A stretch of 64,000 nucleotides of DNA from Ramlibacter pinisoli (GCF_009758015.1 NZ_WSEL01000003.1:2046001-2110000); one strand, 5' to 3'; numbered from the stretch's first letter, positions 49,326 through 58,487 are shown. A program made the numbers and translations. The notes: generated by a model not told the origin, from the letters alone.

Positions 49326-51035
49326 GTGCCTGGCCGGTCCGTCCTCCGCCTCCTCGTCCTGCTCGGCTGGCTGCTGGTCGGCGGTGCCCTGGCGCAGGAC
49401 CAGCCGGCGCCCATCGTCCTGACGCCCGGTGCCGCGGCCGTCTCGCTGGGCGGCGCGGCCGAGTCCTGGATCGAGGCGGGTCGCGGCCGCACCATCGACG
49501 AGATCGACGCCGCCGGGCCGGCGCTGCCCTGGCAGGTGCGCCAGCCGGGGCAGCAGGATCGCCTCGACCAGGCGGCCTTGTGGGTCCGCTTCACCGTCGA
49601 GCTGCGCGACAGCGAGCGCTGGTACTTCGTGGTCGACTCGTCCGGCATCGACCGGGTGCAGCTGTTCCACCGCGGCCCGGGCGGGCGCTGGGTGGTGGAG
49701 GAAGCCGGCGACAGCCGCCCGGTGTCCGAATGGCCGGTCCCGGGCCGGGTCCCGACCTTCGAGCTGGCGCGCCAGGGCGGCCCCACCACCTACTGGGCGC
49801 GGATCGAGCACGACCGGGTGGACTTCGCTGCCCCGCTGCTGCTGCACAGCCAGCCGCAGCTGCTGGCCATGCGCGAGCGCGAGCAGTTCCTGTTCGGGGC
49901 CTATTTCGGCGTCGCCATGCTGCTGGCGCTGGTGTCGGTCGCCAATGCGCTGCTGTGGGGCGACCGCAACTTCGCCGCCTACGCGCTCTACCTCATCCTG
50001 TTCACGCTGGGCCAGGCCGCCTACCTGGGCGTCGGCGCGCAGCACCTGTGGGACCGCTGGCTCGACTGGAACGCCCAAAGCACCTTCCTGCTGCCCGGCC
50101 TGTCGGCGGCGGCGGCCCTGTGGTTCGTGCAGGTGGTCACCGAGCCGGCCCGCTTCTCGCGCCGACTGAACCTGGCGGTGCTGGCCCTCATCGGCCTGCT
50201 GCTGGCCGCGCAGGTTCTGGACACGCTGGTGCCGTCGCGGGCCACCTTCGGCGCCCGCCTGCTGCTCACCAGCGCGGCGCTGGGGCTGGTGGCGGTGCTG
50301 GTCGGACTGGTCTGGCGCAAGGGCGACGACCCCGACATCCGCGTCATCGCGCTGGGCTTCCTGCCGGTGCTGGTGATGGCGGTGTTCCCCATCCTGCGCG
50401 GCCTGAACGTCATTCCCAACTCCATCGTCACGCGCTACGGGCTGGCGATCGGCGCCGCGCTGGAGATGCCGATCCTGTTCTATGCCCTGAACCTGCGCGC
50501 CAGCCGGCGCCGCGAGGCGCAGCAGCGCGCCACCGCGCTGCCGCACACCGACGCCCTCACCGGCCTGGCCAACCGGCGCAGCCTGGTGCAGCGGCTGGAC
50601 GCGGCCATGGCCCGGGCCCGCAACCAGAAGCGCCCCTGCGCACTGCTGCTGGTGCGTGTGGCCAATGCCGAGGCCCTGCTGGGCGAGCACGGCCGCGACA
50701 CGCTCGACCGGGCCCTGGTGGTCACCGCCTCGCACCTGCGCCGGGCCGCAACCGACATCGACCTGGCGGCGCGCATCGGCGAGCGCGAATTCGCGCTGCT
50801 GGTCGAGGGCCCGACGACACCCGACCTGGCCACCGCGCGGGCGCAGCAGCTGGTGGCCAGCGGCCTGCGCCCGGTGCAGGCCCTGCCCGCCGATGTCACG
50901 CTGCGCCTGCTGGTGGTCATCACCCTGCTGCCCGACCAGGCGCCCGATGCCGAGGCCACGCTGCAATGGGTGCAGGGCGCACTGGGCGGCATCCGGAACG
51001 ACTCGCGCAAGCAGATCCGGGCACTCAACTTCTGA
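49326..51035 (+). CDS. 7TMR-DISM sensor with degenerate GGDEF domain
   Basis: A 569-residue membrane protein. It has a signal peptide (residues 1-23, ending GGALAQ), a periplasmic 7TMR-DISMED2-like beta domain (about 30-175, with ALWVRFTVELRDSERWYFVVDSS), seven membrane helices (about 185-385) and a C-terminal GGDEF domain (about 405-569) that starts HTDALTGLANRRSLVQRLD. The active-site loop, normally RxGGDEF, reads RIGEREF, so the second Gly and the catalytic Asp are replaced. Diguanylate cyclase activity is therefore doubtful; it could be a GTP or c-di-GMP sensor. The GTG start at 49326 follows the rpoH terminator. Confidence 0.87.
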   Translation: MPGRSVLRLLVLLGWLLVGGALAQDQPAPIVLTPGAAAVSLGGAAESWIEAGRGRTIDEIDAAGPALPWQVRQPGQQDRLDQAALWVRFTVELRDSERWYFVVDSSGIDRVQLFHRGPGGRWVVEEAGDSRPVSEWPVPGRVPTFELARQGGPTTYWARIEHDRVDFAAPLLLHSQPQLLAMREREQFLFGAYFGVAMLLALVSVANALLWGDRNFAAYALYLILFTLGQAAYLGVGAQHLWDRWLDWNAQSTFLLPGLSAAAALWFVQVVTEPARFSRRLNLAVLALIGLLLAAQVLDTLVPSRATFGARLLLTSAALGLVAVLVGLVWRKGDDPDIRVIALGFLPVLVMAVFPILRGLNVIPNSIVTRYGLAIGAALEMPILFYALNLRASRRREAQQRATALPHTDALTGLANRRSLVQRLDAAMARARNQKRPCALLLVRVANAEALLGEHGRDTLDRALVVTASHLRRAATDIDLAARIGEREFALLVEGPTTPDLATARAQQLVASGLRPVQALPADVTLRLLVVITLLPDQAPDAEATLQWVQGALGGIRNDSRKQIRALNF

Positions 51036-51129
51036 TGCGGGGGGTCGCCAGCTGATTGCCAGCACGCTCGCGTTAGCATCACGGCCCCGCTCCGTCCCCG
51101 GAGCCCTTGCACCCATCAGGATCTTGGAC

Positions 51130-52140
51130 ATGGACCAACCCATCCACCGCCGCGCCGCCCTGGCGCTGGCGCTTGCCGCCGCCTCGGCGCCCGTGCTGGC
51201 GCAGAGCCGCAAACCGGCACCGGCCTCGGCCACGGCCGCCAACTGGCCCACGCGGCCCCTGCGCATCCTCGTCGGCTTCCCCGGCGGCTCGACGCCGGAC
51301 CTGGTCGCCCGCACCATCGCCGAGCCGCTGTCCAAGGCCCTGGGCCAGCCGGTGGTGGTCGACAACCGGCCCGGCGCCGGCGGCAACATCGCCGCCGATG
51401 CGGTGGTCCGCGCGACCGACGACCACACCATCGGCGTGATGATCAACGGCAACATGACGATCGCGAAGCTGCTCAACCCGGCCACGCCGTTCGACCCGCT
51501 GAAGGACCTGGCGCCGGTGAGCCTGATCGGCACCGCGCCGCTGCTGCTCACGGCGCCGGCCAACGCCCCCGGCCACAACGCGCAGGAATTCTTCGTCGCC
51601 GCCCGCAACGCCGGCAACAAGTGGAGCTACGGCACGCCGGGCGTGGGCACCGTCGGCCACATCGGCATGGAGCTGATCAAGACGCGCACCAACATCGATC
51701 CGGTGCACGTGCCCTATCCGGGCAACCCGCAGGTGATCAACGCCATGATCGCCGGCCAGGTGCATCTGGCGCTGCTGCCGCCCGGGCTGGCGGCGCCGCA
51801 GATCCGCGCCGGCAAACTGCGCGCCATCGGCGTCACCTCCCCCGGCCGCAGCCCGCTGGTGCCCGAGTACCCGAGCCTGGACGAAGGTGGCGTCACCCGC
51901 GGCCTGCAGCTCGAGATCTGGACCGCGGCCGCCGCGCCGGCCTCCATGCCCAAGCCCATCGTGGCCAAGCTGTCGTCGCTGATCGCCGAGATCGCGCGCA
52001 TGCCCGACGTGCGCCAGAAGCTGTTCCAGCAGGGCTGGCAGGTGGCCGGCACGTCCAGCGAAGGCCTGGCCAACCGCATCAAGGCCGACACCGCGCTGCT
52101 GGGTGGCGTGATCCAGATGCGGGGCATCAAGGCCGAGTGA
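51130..52140 (+). CDS. Tripartite tricarboxylate transporter receptor (Bug family)
   Basis: A 336-residue extracytoplasmic binding protein of the Bug/TctC family, which is greatly expanded in Comamonadaceae and Bordetella. The signal peptide is residues 1-24 (ALAAASAPVLAQ). Family motifs include WPTRPLRILVGFPGGSTPDLVAR, VVVDNRPGAGGNIAAD, YGTPGVGTVGHIGMEL and VPYPGNPQVINAMIAGQVHL. No TctA/TctB membrane genes are adjacent, as is usual for orphan Bug proteins. The ligand is unknown. Confidence 0.92.
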   Translation: MDQPIHRRAALALALAAASAPVLAQSRKPAPASATAANWPTRPLRILVGFPGGSTPDLVARTIAEPLSKALGQPVVVDNRPGAGGNIAADAVVRATDDHTIGVMINGNMTIAKLLNPATPFDPLKDLAPVSLIGTAPLLLTAPANAPGHNAQEFFVAARNAGNKWSYGTPGVGTVGHIGMELIKTRTNIDPVHVPYPGNPQVINAMIAGQVHLALLPPGLAAPQIRAGKLRAIGVTSPGRSPLVPEYPSLDEGGVTRGLQLEIWTAAAAPASMPKPIVAKLSSLIAEIARMPDVRQKLFQQGWQVAGTSSEGLANRIKADTALLGGVIQMRGIKAE

Positions 52141-52144
52141 TTCG

Positions 52145-52253
52145 CTTCGAAAACGCTGCGCGTTTTCGAAGTGCTCTGATCGGTTGAAGGTGGACCGGCG
52201 AAGCCGGATCCACCTTCAAGGTGTGTGCGCGCTGCATGCTATTGCGCGCGCAC
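52145..52253. repeat. Cluster of three hairpins between convergent genes
   Basis: Three inverted repeats stand in a row between the Bug gene and the AlkC-like gene. The first is CTTCGAAAACG with CGTTTTCGAAG (52145-52155, 52161-52171). The second is TTGAAGGTGGA with TCCACCTTCAA (52184-52194, 52209-52219), with a further inner CCGGC-GAA-GCCGG stem. The third is GTGCGCGC with GCGCGCAC (52225-52232, 52246-52253). The first has four A and four T in the arms but no clear U-tail. They may act as a bidirectional terminator, or be copies of a dispersed palindromic element. Confidence 0.8.
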
Positions 52254-52270
52254 GGATCGACCTGCGGTCG

Positions 52271-53080
52271 TTATTTGTTCAGGGTGCGTTGGGCGCGGCG
52301 GGTGATGTAGGCGGTCTCGGGGGTCTTGGATCCCCGTGTCCATCGTGCACAGGTTTCGACGACCCACTCGGGGTGCGTCCGGCTGGCGTCATTCAGCCAG
52401 TTGGCCACCGAGTTGCGCACGTAGAGGCTGGGGTCGGACTTCAGGGGCTCCAGCAACGGCAGGCCGCGCCAGGGTTCGGCTTTCAGTGCCTGCAGCGGCG
52501 CGCACCAGACGCCGTGCGGCCGGGTGAGTTCGCTGGCGAAGCGGCGGAGGTTGGCGTCGTCGTCACGCACCCAGCCGGCCAGCAGCGCGATGGCCGCGTC
52601 GACATCGGTGGCCACCGCCGGCCGCACCGCCGACCAGGCCATCTCGCGCACGCCGAAGTGCGGGTCGGCGGCAAAGCGGCGCACCGCCTGCAGCTGCCCG
52701 TCCAGGCCCAGGCCGGAGAAGGCGACCCACTGGGCCGCCCAGCTGCGGGCGATGTCGCTGGCGTGGGTGGCCAGGCGGTGCGCCACCGCGTCGCGGTCGC
52801 TGCGGGGCAGCGTCAGGTCGTAGAACGCCCGCGCGACATGCAGGTGGCGCTTGACCGGCTTGAACGCCGGCAGCATGGCCAGGGTGTCGTCCAGCCGTTC
52901 GGCCCCGGGGTCCAGCCCGATGGCGCGGGCGACGCTGCGGGCCAGCCGGGCGAGGTCGAGCGCCAGGAACTCGTTCAGGTTGACCGTGGGCACCAGGCCG
53001 TCGTTCAGGGCCTCCAGCACCGGCGGCGGGATCAGCGCGATGCGCGCCGCGCCCCGGCGCGCCAGCAGGTGCTGCACCAC
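52271..53080 (-). CDS. AlkC/AlkD-like DNA alkylation repair protein (HEAT-like repeats)
   Basis: A 269-residue all-helical protein similar to the COG4335/AlkC-AlkD group of HEAT-like DNA glycosylases, which remove alkylated purines such as 3-methyladenine without base flipping. The clearest repeats are FAADPHFGVREMAWSAVRPAV, GWVRDDDANLRRFASELTRP and LKSDPSLYVRNSVANWLNDAS-x-THPEWVVET. The C terminus YITRRAQRTLNK is also typical. The likely start is a GTG at 53080 (or the next GTG at 53077), directly after the sco1 stop. The open frame continues upstream only as antiphase sequence. It is the last gene of the cytochrome oxidase assembly operon, though functionally unrelated. Confidence 0.8.
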   Translation of the reverse strand: MVQHLLARRGAARIALIPPPVLEALNDGLVPTVNLNEFLALDLARLARSVARAIGLDPGAERLDDTLAMLPAFKPVKRHLHVARAFYDLTLPRSDRDAVAHRLATHASDIARSWAAQWVAFSGLGLDGQLQAVRRFAADPHFGVREMAWSAVRPAVATDVDAAIALLAGWVRDDDANLRRFASELTRPHGVWCAPLQALKAEPWRGLPLLEPLKSDPSLYVRNSVANWLNDASRTHPEWVVETCARWTRGSKTPETAYITRRAQRTLNK

Positions 53081-53081
53081 C

Positions 53082-53672
53082 TCAGGCGGAGGTGGCGAGC
53101 AGCTGCTTGAGGTCGTCGGCCAGCGTCTGGGCGCCGCTGCCGTAGCGGGTGTACAGGCGCAGCCGGCCCTGCGGATCGAACACGAAACTCGACGCCGAGT
53201 GGTCCATGGTGTAGGTGCCGGGCGTCTTGCCCTCGACCTTCTTGTAGTAGACCTTGAAGTCCTTGGCGACGGCGGCCGTCTGCTCGGGCGTGCCGCGCAG
53301 CGCGATGAAGTCGGGACTGAAGTTGGCGGTGTAGGCCTTGAGCAGCTCCGGCGTGTCGCGCTCGGGATCGACCGTGATGAGCACGCCCTGCACCTTGTCG
53401 CCATCCGCGCCCAGCAGCTTCTTGGCCTGGGCGATCTCGGCCAGCGTGGTCGGGCAGGCGTCGGGGCACTGCGTGTAGCCGAAGAACACGACCACCGCCT
53501 TGCCGCGGAAGTCCTTCAGGCTGCGCGTCTGGCCGTTGGTGTCGGGCAGCGAGAAATCCTTCGCGTAGTCGGCCCCGGTGAGGTCGACGGCGGCGAACTG
53601 CGGCTTCTTCTCCCCGCAGGCGGCCAGGGCGGCGGCGGCGGCGATCAGTCCCAGGGCATGGCGGCGGTCCAT
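53082..53672 (-). CDS. sco1: SCO1/SenC-type copper chaperone for cytochrome oxidase
   Basis: A 196-residue lipoprotein with lipobox LAAC (Cys19) and a thioredoxin-like SCO domain. The copper ligands are Cys69 and Cys73 in GYTQCPDACP and the distal His in TYTMDHSASSFVF. SCO proteins deliver copper to the CuA site of subunit II. The ATG at 53672 starts eight bases after the ctaB stop. The family is sometimes named SenC, which has nothing to do with the selenium gene senC. Confidence 0.94.
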   Translation of the reverse strand: MDRRHALGLIAAAAALAACGEKKPQFAAVDLTGADYAKDFSLPDTNGQTRSLKDFRGKAVVVFFGYTQCPDACPTTLAEIAQAKKLLGADGDKVQGVLITVDPERDTPELLKAYTANFSPDFIALRGTPEQTAAVAKDFKVYYKKVEGKTPGTYTMDHSASSFVFDPQGRLRLYTRYGSGAQTLADDLKQLLATSA

Positions 53673-53680
53673 GGTGCACC

Positions 53681-54550
53681 TCACAGCAGGTAATGGTCCA
53701 GCAGCAGCGCGGCGAACAGCACGCTGAGGTGGATGAGTGAAAAACGGAAGGTCTTGCGCGCAAGCGTATCGGAATAGTTCCGCCACAGGCGCAGGCCGTA
53801 CCAGGTAAAGCCGGCGCTCAGCACCAGCGCCGTGACAAGGTACAGCCAGGAGCTCATGCCGATGGCGAACGGCAGCAGGCAGGCCGCCCCCAGCACCAGC
53901 GTGTACAGCAGGATCTGCAGCCGGGTGAACTCGCTGCCGTGCGTCACCGGCAGCATCGGCAGCCCGGACTTGCGGTAGTCCTCGACCCGGTACAGCGCAA
54001 GCGCCCAGAAATGCGGCGGCGTCCACAGGAAGATGATGAGGAAGAGCACCAGCGCCTCGGGGCCGACATCGCCGCGCATGGCCGCCCAGCCCAGCACCGG
54101 CGGCATGGCGCCCGAGGCGCCGCCGATCACGATGTTCTGCGGCGTGCGCGGCTTGAGCACCACGGTGTAGATGATGGCGTAGCCGACGAAGGTGGCGAAC
54201 GTGAGCCACATGGTCAGCGGATTGACGGTGGCGTAAAGCAGCGCCGAGCCCAGCGCGCACAGCACGATCGAGAACACCAGCGTCTGCGTGTCCGACAGCT
54301 CGCCCCTGGCCGTGGGGCGCCAGGCGGTGCGCCGCATCTTGGCGTCGATGCCTTTCTCGATCAGGCAGTTGAACGCCGCGGCGGCGCCCGCCACCAGCCA
54401 GATGCCGAACGCGGCGAAGGCGGCGGTGCGCAGGTCGTCGGCCGACGGCGCGCCCGGCACGGCCAGCACCATGCCGATCACCGCGCAGAAGACGATGAGC
54501 TGGATGACGCGCGGCTTGGTCAGCGCGTAGAACTGGGCGAAGCGGCTCAT
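53681..54550 (-). CDS. ctaB: Protoheme IX farnesyltransferase (heme O synthase)
   Basis: A 289-residue membrane enzyme of the UbiA family that adds a farnesyl group to heme b, making heme O. Prenyl-diphosphate sites are [15 protein letters not shown] (N-x3-x-D type) and the second Asp-rich loop [15 protein letters not shown]. About nine hydrophobic helices are visible. It overlaps the ctaA stop by four bases (ATGA). Confidence 0.96.
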   Translation of the reverse strand: MSRFAQFYALTKPRVIQLIVFCAVIGMVLAVPGAPSADDLRTAAFAAFGIWLVAGAAAAFNCLIEKGIDAKMRRTAWRPTARGELSDTQTLVFSIVLCALGSALLYATVNPLTMWLTFATFVGYAIIYTVVLKPRTPQNIVIGGASGAMPPVLGWAAMRGDVGPEALVLFLIIFLWTPPHFWALALYRVEDYRKSGLPMLPVTHGSEFTRLQILLYTLVLGAACLLPFAIGMSSWLYLVTALVLSAGFTWYGLRLWRNYSDTLARKTFRFSLIHLSVLFAALLLDHYLL

Positions 54551-55701
54551 GAGGGCACTCCCTCGCCGCGCGCCAGGGCCGCGGAGCGGCCGGCCGCACG
54601 GGCGCCGGCGGGCCGGCTCTCGCACAGCGCCCAGGTGAGCACCACCACCAGGGCCGCCGCCCCGCCGGTGTGGGCCAGCGCCGCCGCCAGCGGCCAGCCG
54701 AGGACGACGTTGGACAGGCCGCTGGCCAGCTGCCACAGGGCCAGCAGGCCGAGCAGCCGGGCCTGGCGCGGAAGTGCATCGCGCAGGCGCCAGGCCAGCG
54801 CGAGCAGCAGGCCGAGGACGACGTAGGCGGCCAGCCGGTGCACGTAGTGGATGGCCGTCAGCGCTGCGAACGAGACATGCTCGCCGGCGCCGGTGAGGCC
54901 GAGCGGGCGCCACAGCTCGAAGGCCTGGCGGAAGTCCATCGGCGGCCACCAGCTGCCCTGGCAAGAGGGGAACTGGGAGCAGGCCAGCACGGCGTAGTTG
55001 GTGCTGACCCAGCCGCCGAGAGCGACCTGGATCCAGAGCGCGGCCACGGTCGCGGCCAGCAGCGCGAAGCGGCCACCGGACAGGGCGGCGGGCCGGGCGC
55101 CGGTCTCGGCCTGGCGGTAGGCCACGGCCTGCCGGCACAGCAGGGCCAGCAGCACCATGCCACCGAGCAGGTGCAGCGTGACGATGGCCGGGAACAGCTT
55201 CATGGTCACGGTGAGCGCCCCGAACGCGCCCTGCAGGCAGACCCAGGCCAGCGTGGCGGTGGGCCACCAGGGATCGACCGGCAGCGCGGCGCGCCGGCGC
55301 AGCGCCCAGGTGCCGGCCGCCAGCGTCAGGATCAGCACGCCCACGCCGGTGGCCAGGTAGCGGTGGACCATCTCGATCCAGGCCTTGGTGTGCGTCACCG
55401 GGCCGGTGGGCATGGTCGCCTGCGCGGCGCTGATCTGCTCGTGCGCGCCGGCGGGCGTGGCGTTGGCGTAACAGCCCGGCCAGTCGGGACAGCCCAGCCC
55501 GGAATCGGTGAGCCGGGTGAAGGCGCCGAACAGCACCAGGTCGAAGGTGAGGAACAGCGTGAGCAGCGTCAAGCGCGACAGCCGCTGGGCCGCACTGGCG
55601 TTGCGGCTGCGCAGCCACAGCCAGGCGATCGGCCCGAGCGCGACGATCGCGCCCATGAGCATCAGCCGCGTGAGCGGCGCCAGGTCGACCAGCCCGTTCA
55701 T
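54547..55701 (-). CDS. ctaA: Heme A synthase (CtaA/COX15)
   Basis: A 384-residue membrane protein that oxidises heme O to heme A. Eight helices, histidine ligands in [12 protein letters not shown] and [11 protein letters not shown], the loop [19 protein letters not shown] and the Cys pair region [11 protein letters not shown] are as in COX15/CtaA. The tail (after [12 protein letters not shown]) is basic and variable. It starts four bases inside the end of the SCO-like gene (ATGA) and precedes ctaB. Confidence 0.96.
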   Translation of the reverse strand: MNGLVDLAPLTRLMLMGAIVALGPIAWLWLRSRNASAAQRLSRLTLLTLFLTFDLVLFGAFTRLTDSGLGCPDWPGCYANATPAGAHEQISAAQATMPTGPVTHTKAWIEMVHRYLATGVGVLILTLAAGTWALRRRAALPVDPWWPTATLAWVCLQGAFGALTVTMKLFPAIVTLHLLGGMVLLALLCRQAVAYRQAETGARPAALSGGRFALLAATVAALWIQVALGGWVSTNYAVLACSQFPSCQGSWWPPMDFRQAFELWRPLGLTGAGEHVSFAALTAIHYVHRLAAYVVLGLLLALAWRLRDALPRQARLLGLLALWQLASGLSNVVLGWPLAAALAHTGGAAALVVVLTWALCESRPAGARAAGRSAALARGEGVPS

Positions 55702-56411
55702 TGCGGGCGCCCTGGCTGGTCCCAGCTGGCCGACGCGCGCATCAGCCGTTCGAGGTCGCGCTTGGCGTTGGGTGCGCCCTCGCGGTTCAGCCCGGCCGGC
55801 ATGCGCATCATCCAGTGGCCCATCGGGTCGATGACATACAGGTGGTCGGCCAGCGCGCGACCGGGCGCCGGCTGCAGCCACTGCGCGAGCTGCTCGCGCG
55901 GCACGCGCAGAACGGTGGCGGCCGCGACCGCCGGGCGCAGGTCGGCCCGCACCGGCTGCTCGTCCTCGACCAGCCAGACCCAGTCGAGCCGGTCCTTGTC
56001 CTTGCCCAGGGCCTCGCGCAGCTGGCGCTGCAGGTACAGGTTCTGCTCGCACGGCGCCGCACAGGCCCCGCCCGCGACGCTGACCAGCAGCCACTGGTTC
56101 TTCAGGCTGTCCAGCCGCACCCGGCGGCCGTCCAGCGTGGTGGCGGTGAGCGCGGGCATCGCGCGCTGCGGCTCGATCAGTTCGCCGAAGCTGCGCCGGC
56201 CTTCGGGCCGCACGACGTAGTAGGTGAAATAGGAAGCCACCACCGGCGCCGCGCAGATCAGCATCACGAACAGCATCTTGAGGCGCCCGCGCACCGTGCG
56301 CTGCGCCTCCCCGACCTCGCGCGGGCCGGGCAGTGCGTGGATGGTGAGGTCCAGCGGCTCGTCAAGCCTGCGGGGCGCGGCGGCGGGGGGCGATGAACTG
56401 GAACCAGGCAT
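55698..56411 (-). CDS. SCO-like thioredoxin-fold membrane protein in the oxidase operon
   Basis: A protein of up to 237 residues. One membrane helix ([23 protein letters not shown]) is followed by a thioredoxin-like domain on the outer side, with a Cys-x3-Cys pair in [11 protein letters not shown], the same spacing as SCO1. The end has [19 protein letters not shown], resembling the SCO C-terminal strand but without the His. It may help assemble the oxidase or reduce its cysteines. The start is uncertain: the ATG at 56411 lies 50 bases inside surf1, while no good start lies between that and the helix. It overlaps ctaA by four bases. Confidence 0.75.
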   Translation of the reverse strand: MPGSSSSPPAAAPRRLDEPLDLTIHALPGPREVGEAQRTVRGRLKMLFVMLICAAPVVASYFTYYVVRPEGRRSFGELIEPQRAMPALTATTLDGRRVRLDSLKNQWLLVSVAGGACAAPCEQNLYLQRQLREALGKDKDRLDWVWLVEDEQPVRADLRPAVAAATVLRVPREQLAQWLQPAPGRALADHLYVIDPMGHWMMRMPAGLNREGAPNAKRDLERLMRASASWDQPGRPQ

Positions 56412-57081
56412 AGAGGATGGCGATGAGGGCACTGAGGGCCCACCACTGGGCGGCGTAGCCGTAATTGGTGTCGGGGCCGCGGCCACCGGTTTCGGGCCAG
56501 TCGCGCAGCAGCCCCTGCGAGGCCGGCCCGGTCTCGAGCACCGTGACCGGCAGCAGGCGCAGGCCCGTCTCGGCGGCAAAGGGCACGAGGTCGAGATTTT
56601 GCCGGATGGCGCCGCTACCGGCCGAGCCGAACTGGTATAGCTTGGCCGGGGGCGGGGCAATGCGGCCGGTGAGCTCGACCTCGCCGGCCGGCGTCTCGAC
56701 CGGCGGGAGCGCCTCGCGCCGCTCGAAGTTGCGAGGTGCCCAGCCGCGCTGGACCAGCACGGCGCGGTCGGTGCCGGTCAGGCGCAGCGGGGTCGCGACG
56801 TAGAAGCCGACCCGCGCGCCCATCTGGCGGTTGTCGAGGAACACGGTGCGCTCGGCCACCCAGGTGCCGCGCAGCCGGACCGGGCTGTGCAGCTGGCCGG
56901 CGACGTCGGGCGCCAGCAGCGCGGATGGCAGCAGCGGCGCCTGGTCGCGGCGGGCGGCGATGGCGCCGGCCAGGGCCTCCTTCTGGTGGGCGCGGCCGAA
57001 CTGCCAGGCGCCCAGGGAAAAGGTCACCGCCACCCCGACGGCGGTGGCGGCGGTGACGACCCAGAAGCGGGCGCGCGTCAT
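56362..57081 (-). CDS. surf1: SURF1-family cytochrome oxidase assembly protein
   Basis: A 239-residue SURF1 protein that helps insert heme A into subunit I. Two membrane helices lie at the ends (residues 6-24 and about 210-230). The periplasmic part contains RGTWVAERTVFLDNRQMGARVGFYV and VLVQRGWAPRNFERR, and then NYGYAAQWWALSALI near the C terminus; all are family marks. First gene of the assembly operon. It is divergent from the twin-membrane-segment gene, with 24 bases between the two start codons. Confidence 0.93.
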   Translation of the reverse strand: MTRARFWVVTAATAVGVAVTFSLGAWQFGRAHQKEALAGAIAARRDQAPLLPSALLAPDVAGQLHSPVRLRGTWVAERTVFLDNRQMGARVGFYVATPLRLTGTDRAVLVQRGWAPRNFERREALPPVETPAGEVELTGRIAPPPAKLYQFGSAGSGAIRQNLDLVPFAAETGLRLLPVTVLETGPASQGLLRDWPETGGRGPDTNYGYAAQWWALSALIAILYAWFQFIAPRRRAPQA

Positions 57082-57105
57082 GTGGCGGGCCGGATAATGG
57101 CCGGC

Positions 57106-57327
57106 ATGAAGTACCTCGTCGCGTTGGCCTTCCTGGCCATCATCGGCAGCCTGGGCTCGGCGCTCTTTTTCATGATGCGCGACGGCCAGGACGGCAAGCC
57201 CAAGACCAGCAACATGGCGCGCGCGCTGGCGTTCCGGGTCGGCTTCTCCATCCTGCTGTTCGTCTGCGTGCTGGTCGCCTGGAAGCTCGGCTGGATCCAC
57301 CCCACGGGCATCCCGGTCGGCCGGTAG
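57106..57327 (+). CDS. Twin-membrane-segment small protein (DUF2909-like)
   Basis: A 73-residue protein with two hydrophobic helices, MKYLVALAFLAIIGSLGSALFFM and FRVGFSILLFVCVLVAWKLGW, joined by a short polar loop MRDGQDGKPKTSNMARALA. It fits the twin transmembrane protein family found next to cox genes in betaproteobacteria. Its role in oxidase assembly is unproven. It is the only plus-strand gene in the cox region. An ATG nine bases upstream is an alternative start. Confidence 0.85.
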   Translation: MKYLVALAFLAIIGSLGSALFFMMRDGQDGKPKTSNMARALAFRVGFSILLFVCVLVAWKLGWIHPTGIPVGR

Positions 57328-57343
57328 CGCACCACCCAAGGAC

Positions 57344-57367
57344 AAGGGGCCGCTTGCGCGGCCCCTT
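57344..57367. terminator. Bidirectional terminator between the small gene and coxIII
   Basis: A ten-base-pair stem (AAGGGGCCGC with GCGGCCCCTT) with a TTGC loop stands between the two convergent genes. It is flanked by T-rich ends in both directions (CCCCTTTCAC on plus, CCCCTTGTCC on minus). It can end both transcripts, although both U-tracts are short. Confidence 0.7.
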
Positions 57368-57391
57368 TCACTTGCTGCGGTGCGGCCGCGC

Positions 57392-58273
57392 TTACAGCCA
57401 GTAGACCAGTGTGTAGAGGCCGAGCCACACCACGTCCACGAAGTGCCAGTACCAGGCGGCGCCCTCGAAGCCGAAGTGGCGTTCGGGGGTGAAGTGGCCC
57501 TTCATCAGGCGCAGCGTGATGAACAGCAGCATCAGCATGCCGATCAGCACGTGGAAGCCGTGGAAGCCCGTGAGCATGAAGAAGGTGGAGCCGTAGGCGC
57601 CCGAGCTGAGCTTGAGGTTGAGCTCGCTGTAGGCGTGGAAGTACTCGTAGCCCTGCACGAACAGGAACGTCACGCCAAGCGCCACGGTGATCCACATGAA
57701 GGCGATGGTGCGGCCGCGGTGGTTCTCGCGCAGGGCGTGGTGGGCGATGGTGAGCGTGACGCCCGACGACAGCAGCAGCGCCGTGTTGATCGTCGGCAGC
57801 CAGAACGGCGTCATGGTCTGGAACGGCTCGATGATGCCGGCCGGCGAGGCGGTGACGCCGGGCGCGACGCTGGGCCACACGGCCTTGAAGTCGGGCCACA
57901 GCAGGGCATTGTCCAGGCCGCCCAGAGCCGGCACCGAGTGCGAGCGCATCCACCACAGGGCGGTGAAGAAGGCGCCGAAGAACATCACCTCGGAGAAGAT
58001 GAACCAGCTCATGCTCCAGCGGAACGACAGGTCGATGCGGTGGCCGTACTGGCCCGCCTCGCTCTCGCCGATGGCGTCGCCGAACCACTGGAACAGCACC
58101 CAGAACAGCCACAGCAGGCCGAACAGCACCGACCACTTGCCCCAGTCGGCGCCGTTGATCCACTGCGCCGCGCCGAAGATGACGAAGAGCAGGCCGAAGG
58201 CCGCGAAGGCCGGATGCCGCGACGGGTGCGGCACGTAGTAATGGGGCGTGGTGCCGCTGGCGCTCGAACTCAT
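57392..58273 (-). CDS. ctaE: Cytochrome c oxidase subunit III
   Basis: A 293-residue integral membrane subunit III of the aa3/caa3-type oxidase. Seven helices are visible. Family motifs are PHYYVPHPSRHPAFAA at the N terminus, RWSMSWFIFSEVMFFGAFF, the QGYEYFHAY loop and FHGFHVLIGMLMLLFI, ending in AAWYWHFVDVVWLGLYTLVYWL. It is the last gene of the structural operon before the terminator. Confidence 0.97.
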   Translation of the reverse strand: MSSSASGTTPHYYVPHPSRHPAFAAFGLLFVIFGAAQWINGADWGKWSVLFGLLWLFWVLFQWFGDAIGESEAGQYGHRIDLSFRWSMSWFIFSEVMFFGAFFTALWWMRSHSVPALGGLDNALLWPDFKAVWPSVAPGVTASPAGIIEPFQTMTPFWLPTINTALLLSSGVTLTIAHHALRENHRGRTIAFMWITVALGVTFLFVQGYEYFHAYSELNLKLSSGAYGSTFFMLTGFHGFHVLIGMLMLLFITLRLMKGHFTPERHFGFEGAAWYWHFVDVVWLGLYTLVYWL

Positions 58274-58310
58274 TTCTTCTCGACTCCTGCTTTCGGTTCT
58301 TCCGTGATTC

Positions 58311-58487
58311 TCAAACGATCCAGTGGACGAGCATGGCCAGCCCGCCCACCAGCAGCAACACCCCGACCAGCGCCACCAGGATGACGTGGACGGGATTGAG
58401 CTGCTTCATGTCCTCTTCCAGGCCGGCACCCCGGCGGATGCCGAGGAACGACCAGGCCACCGCGCGCGCGGTGCGCAGCACGTTCAC
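58311..58487 (-). CDS. DUF2970 small membrane protein
   Basis: A 58-residue protein: a charged amphipathic start (VLRTARAVAWSFLGIRRGAGLEEDMKQLNPVHVI) and one C-terminal membrane helix. These match DUF2970 (PF11174), which sits between ctaG and coxIII in many betaproteobacteria. The GTG start overlaps the ctaG stop as GTGA. Confidence 0.88.
   Translation of the reverse strand: MNVLRTARAVAWSFLGIRRGAGLEEDMKQLNPVHVILVALVGVLLLVGGLAMLVHWIV

Noticed and set aside
53082..53672. SCO1/SenC protein as part of the selenium cluster
   Set aside because: The name SenC for SCO-type copper chaperones is unrelated to selenium; the gene belongs to the oxidase assembly operon.
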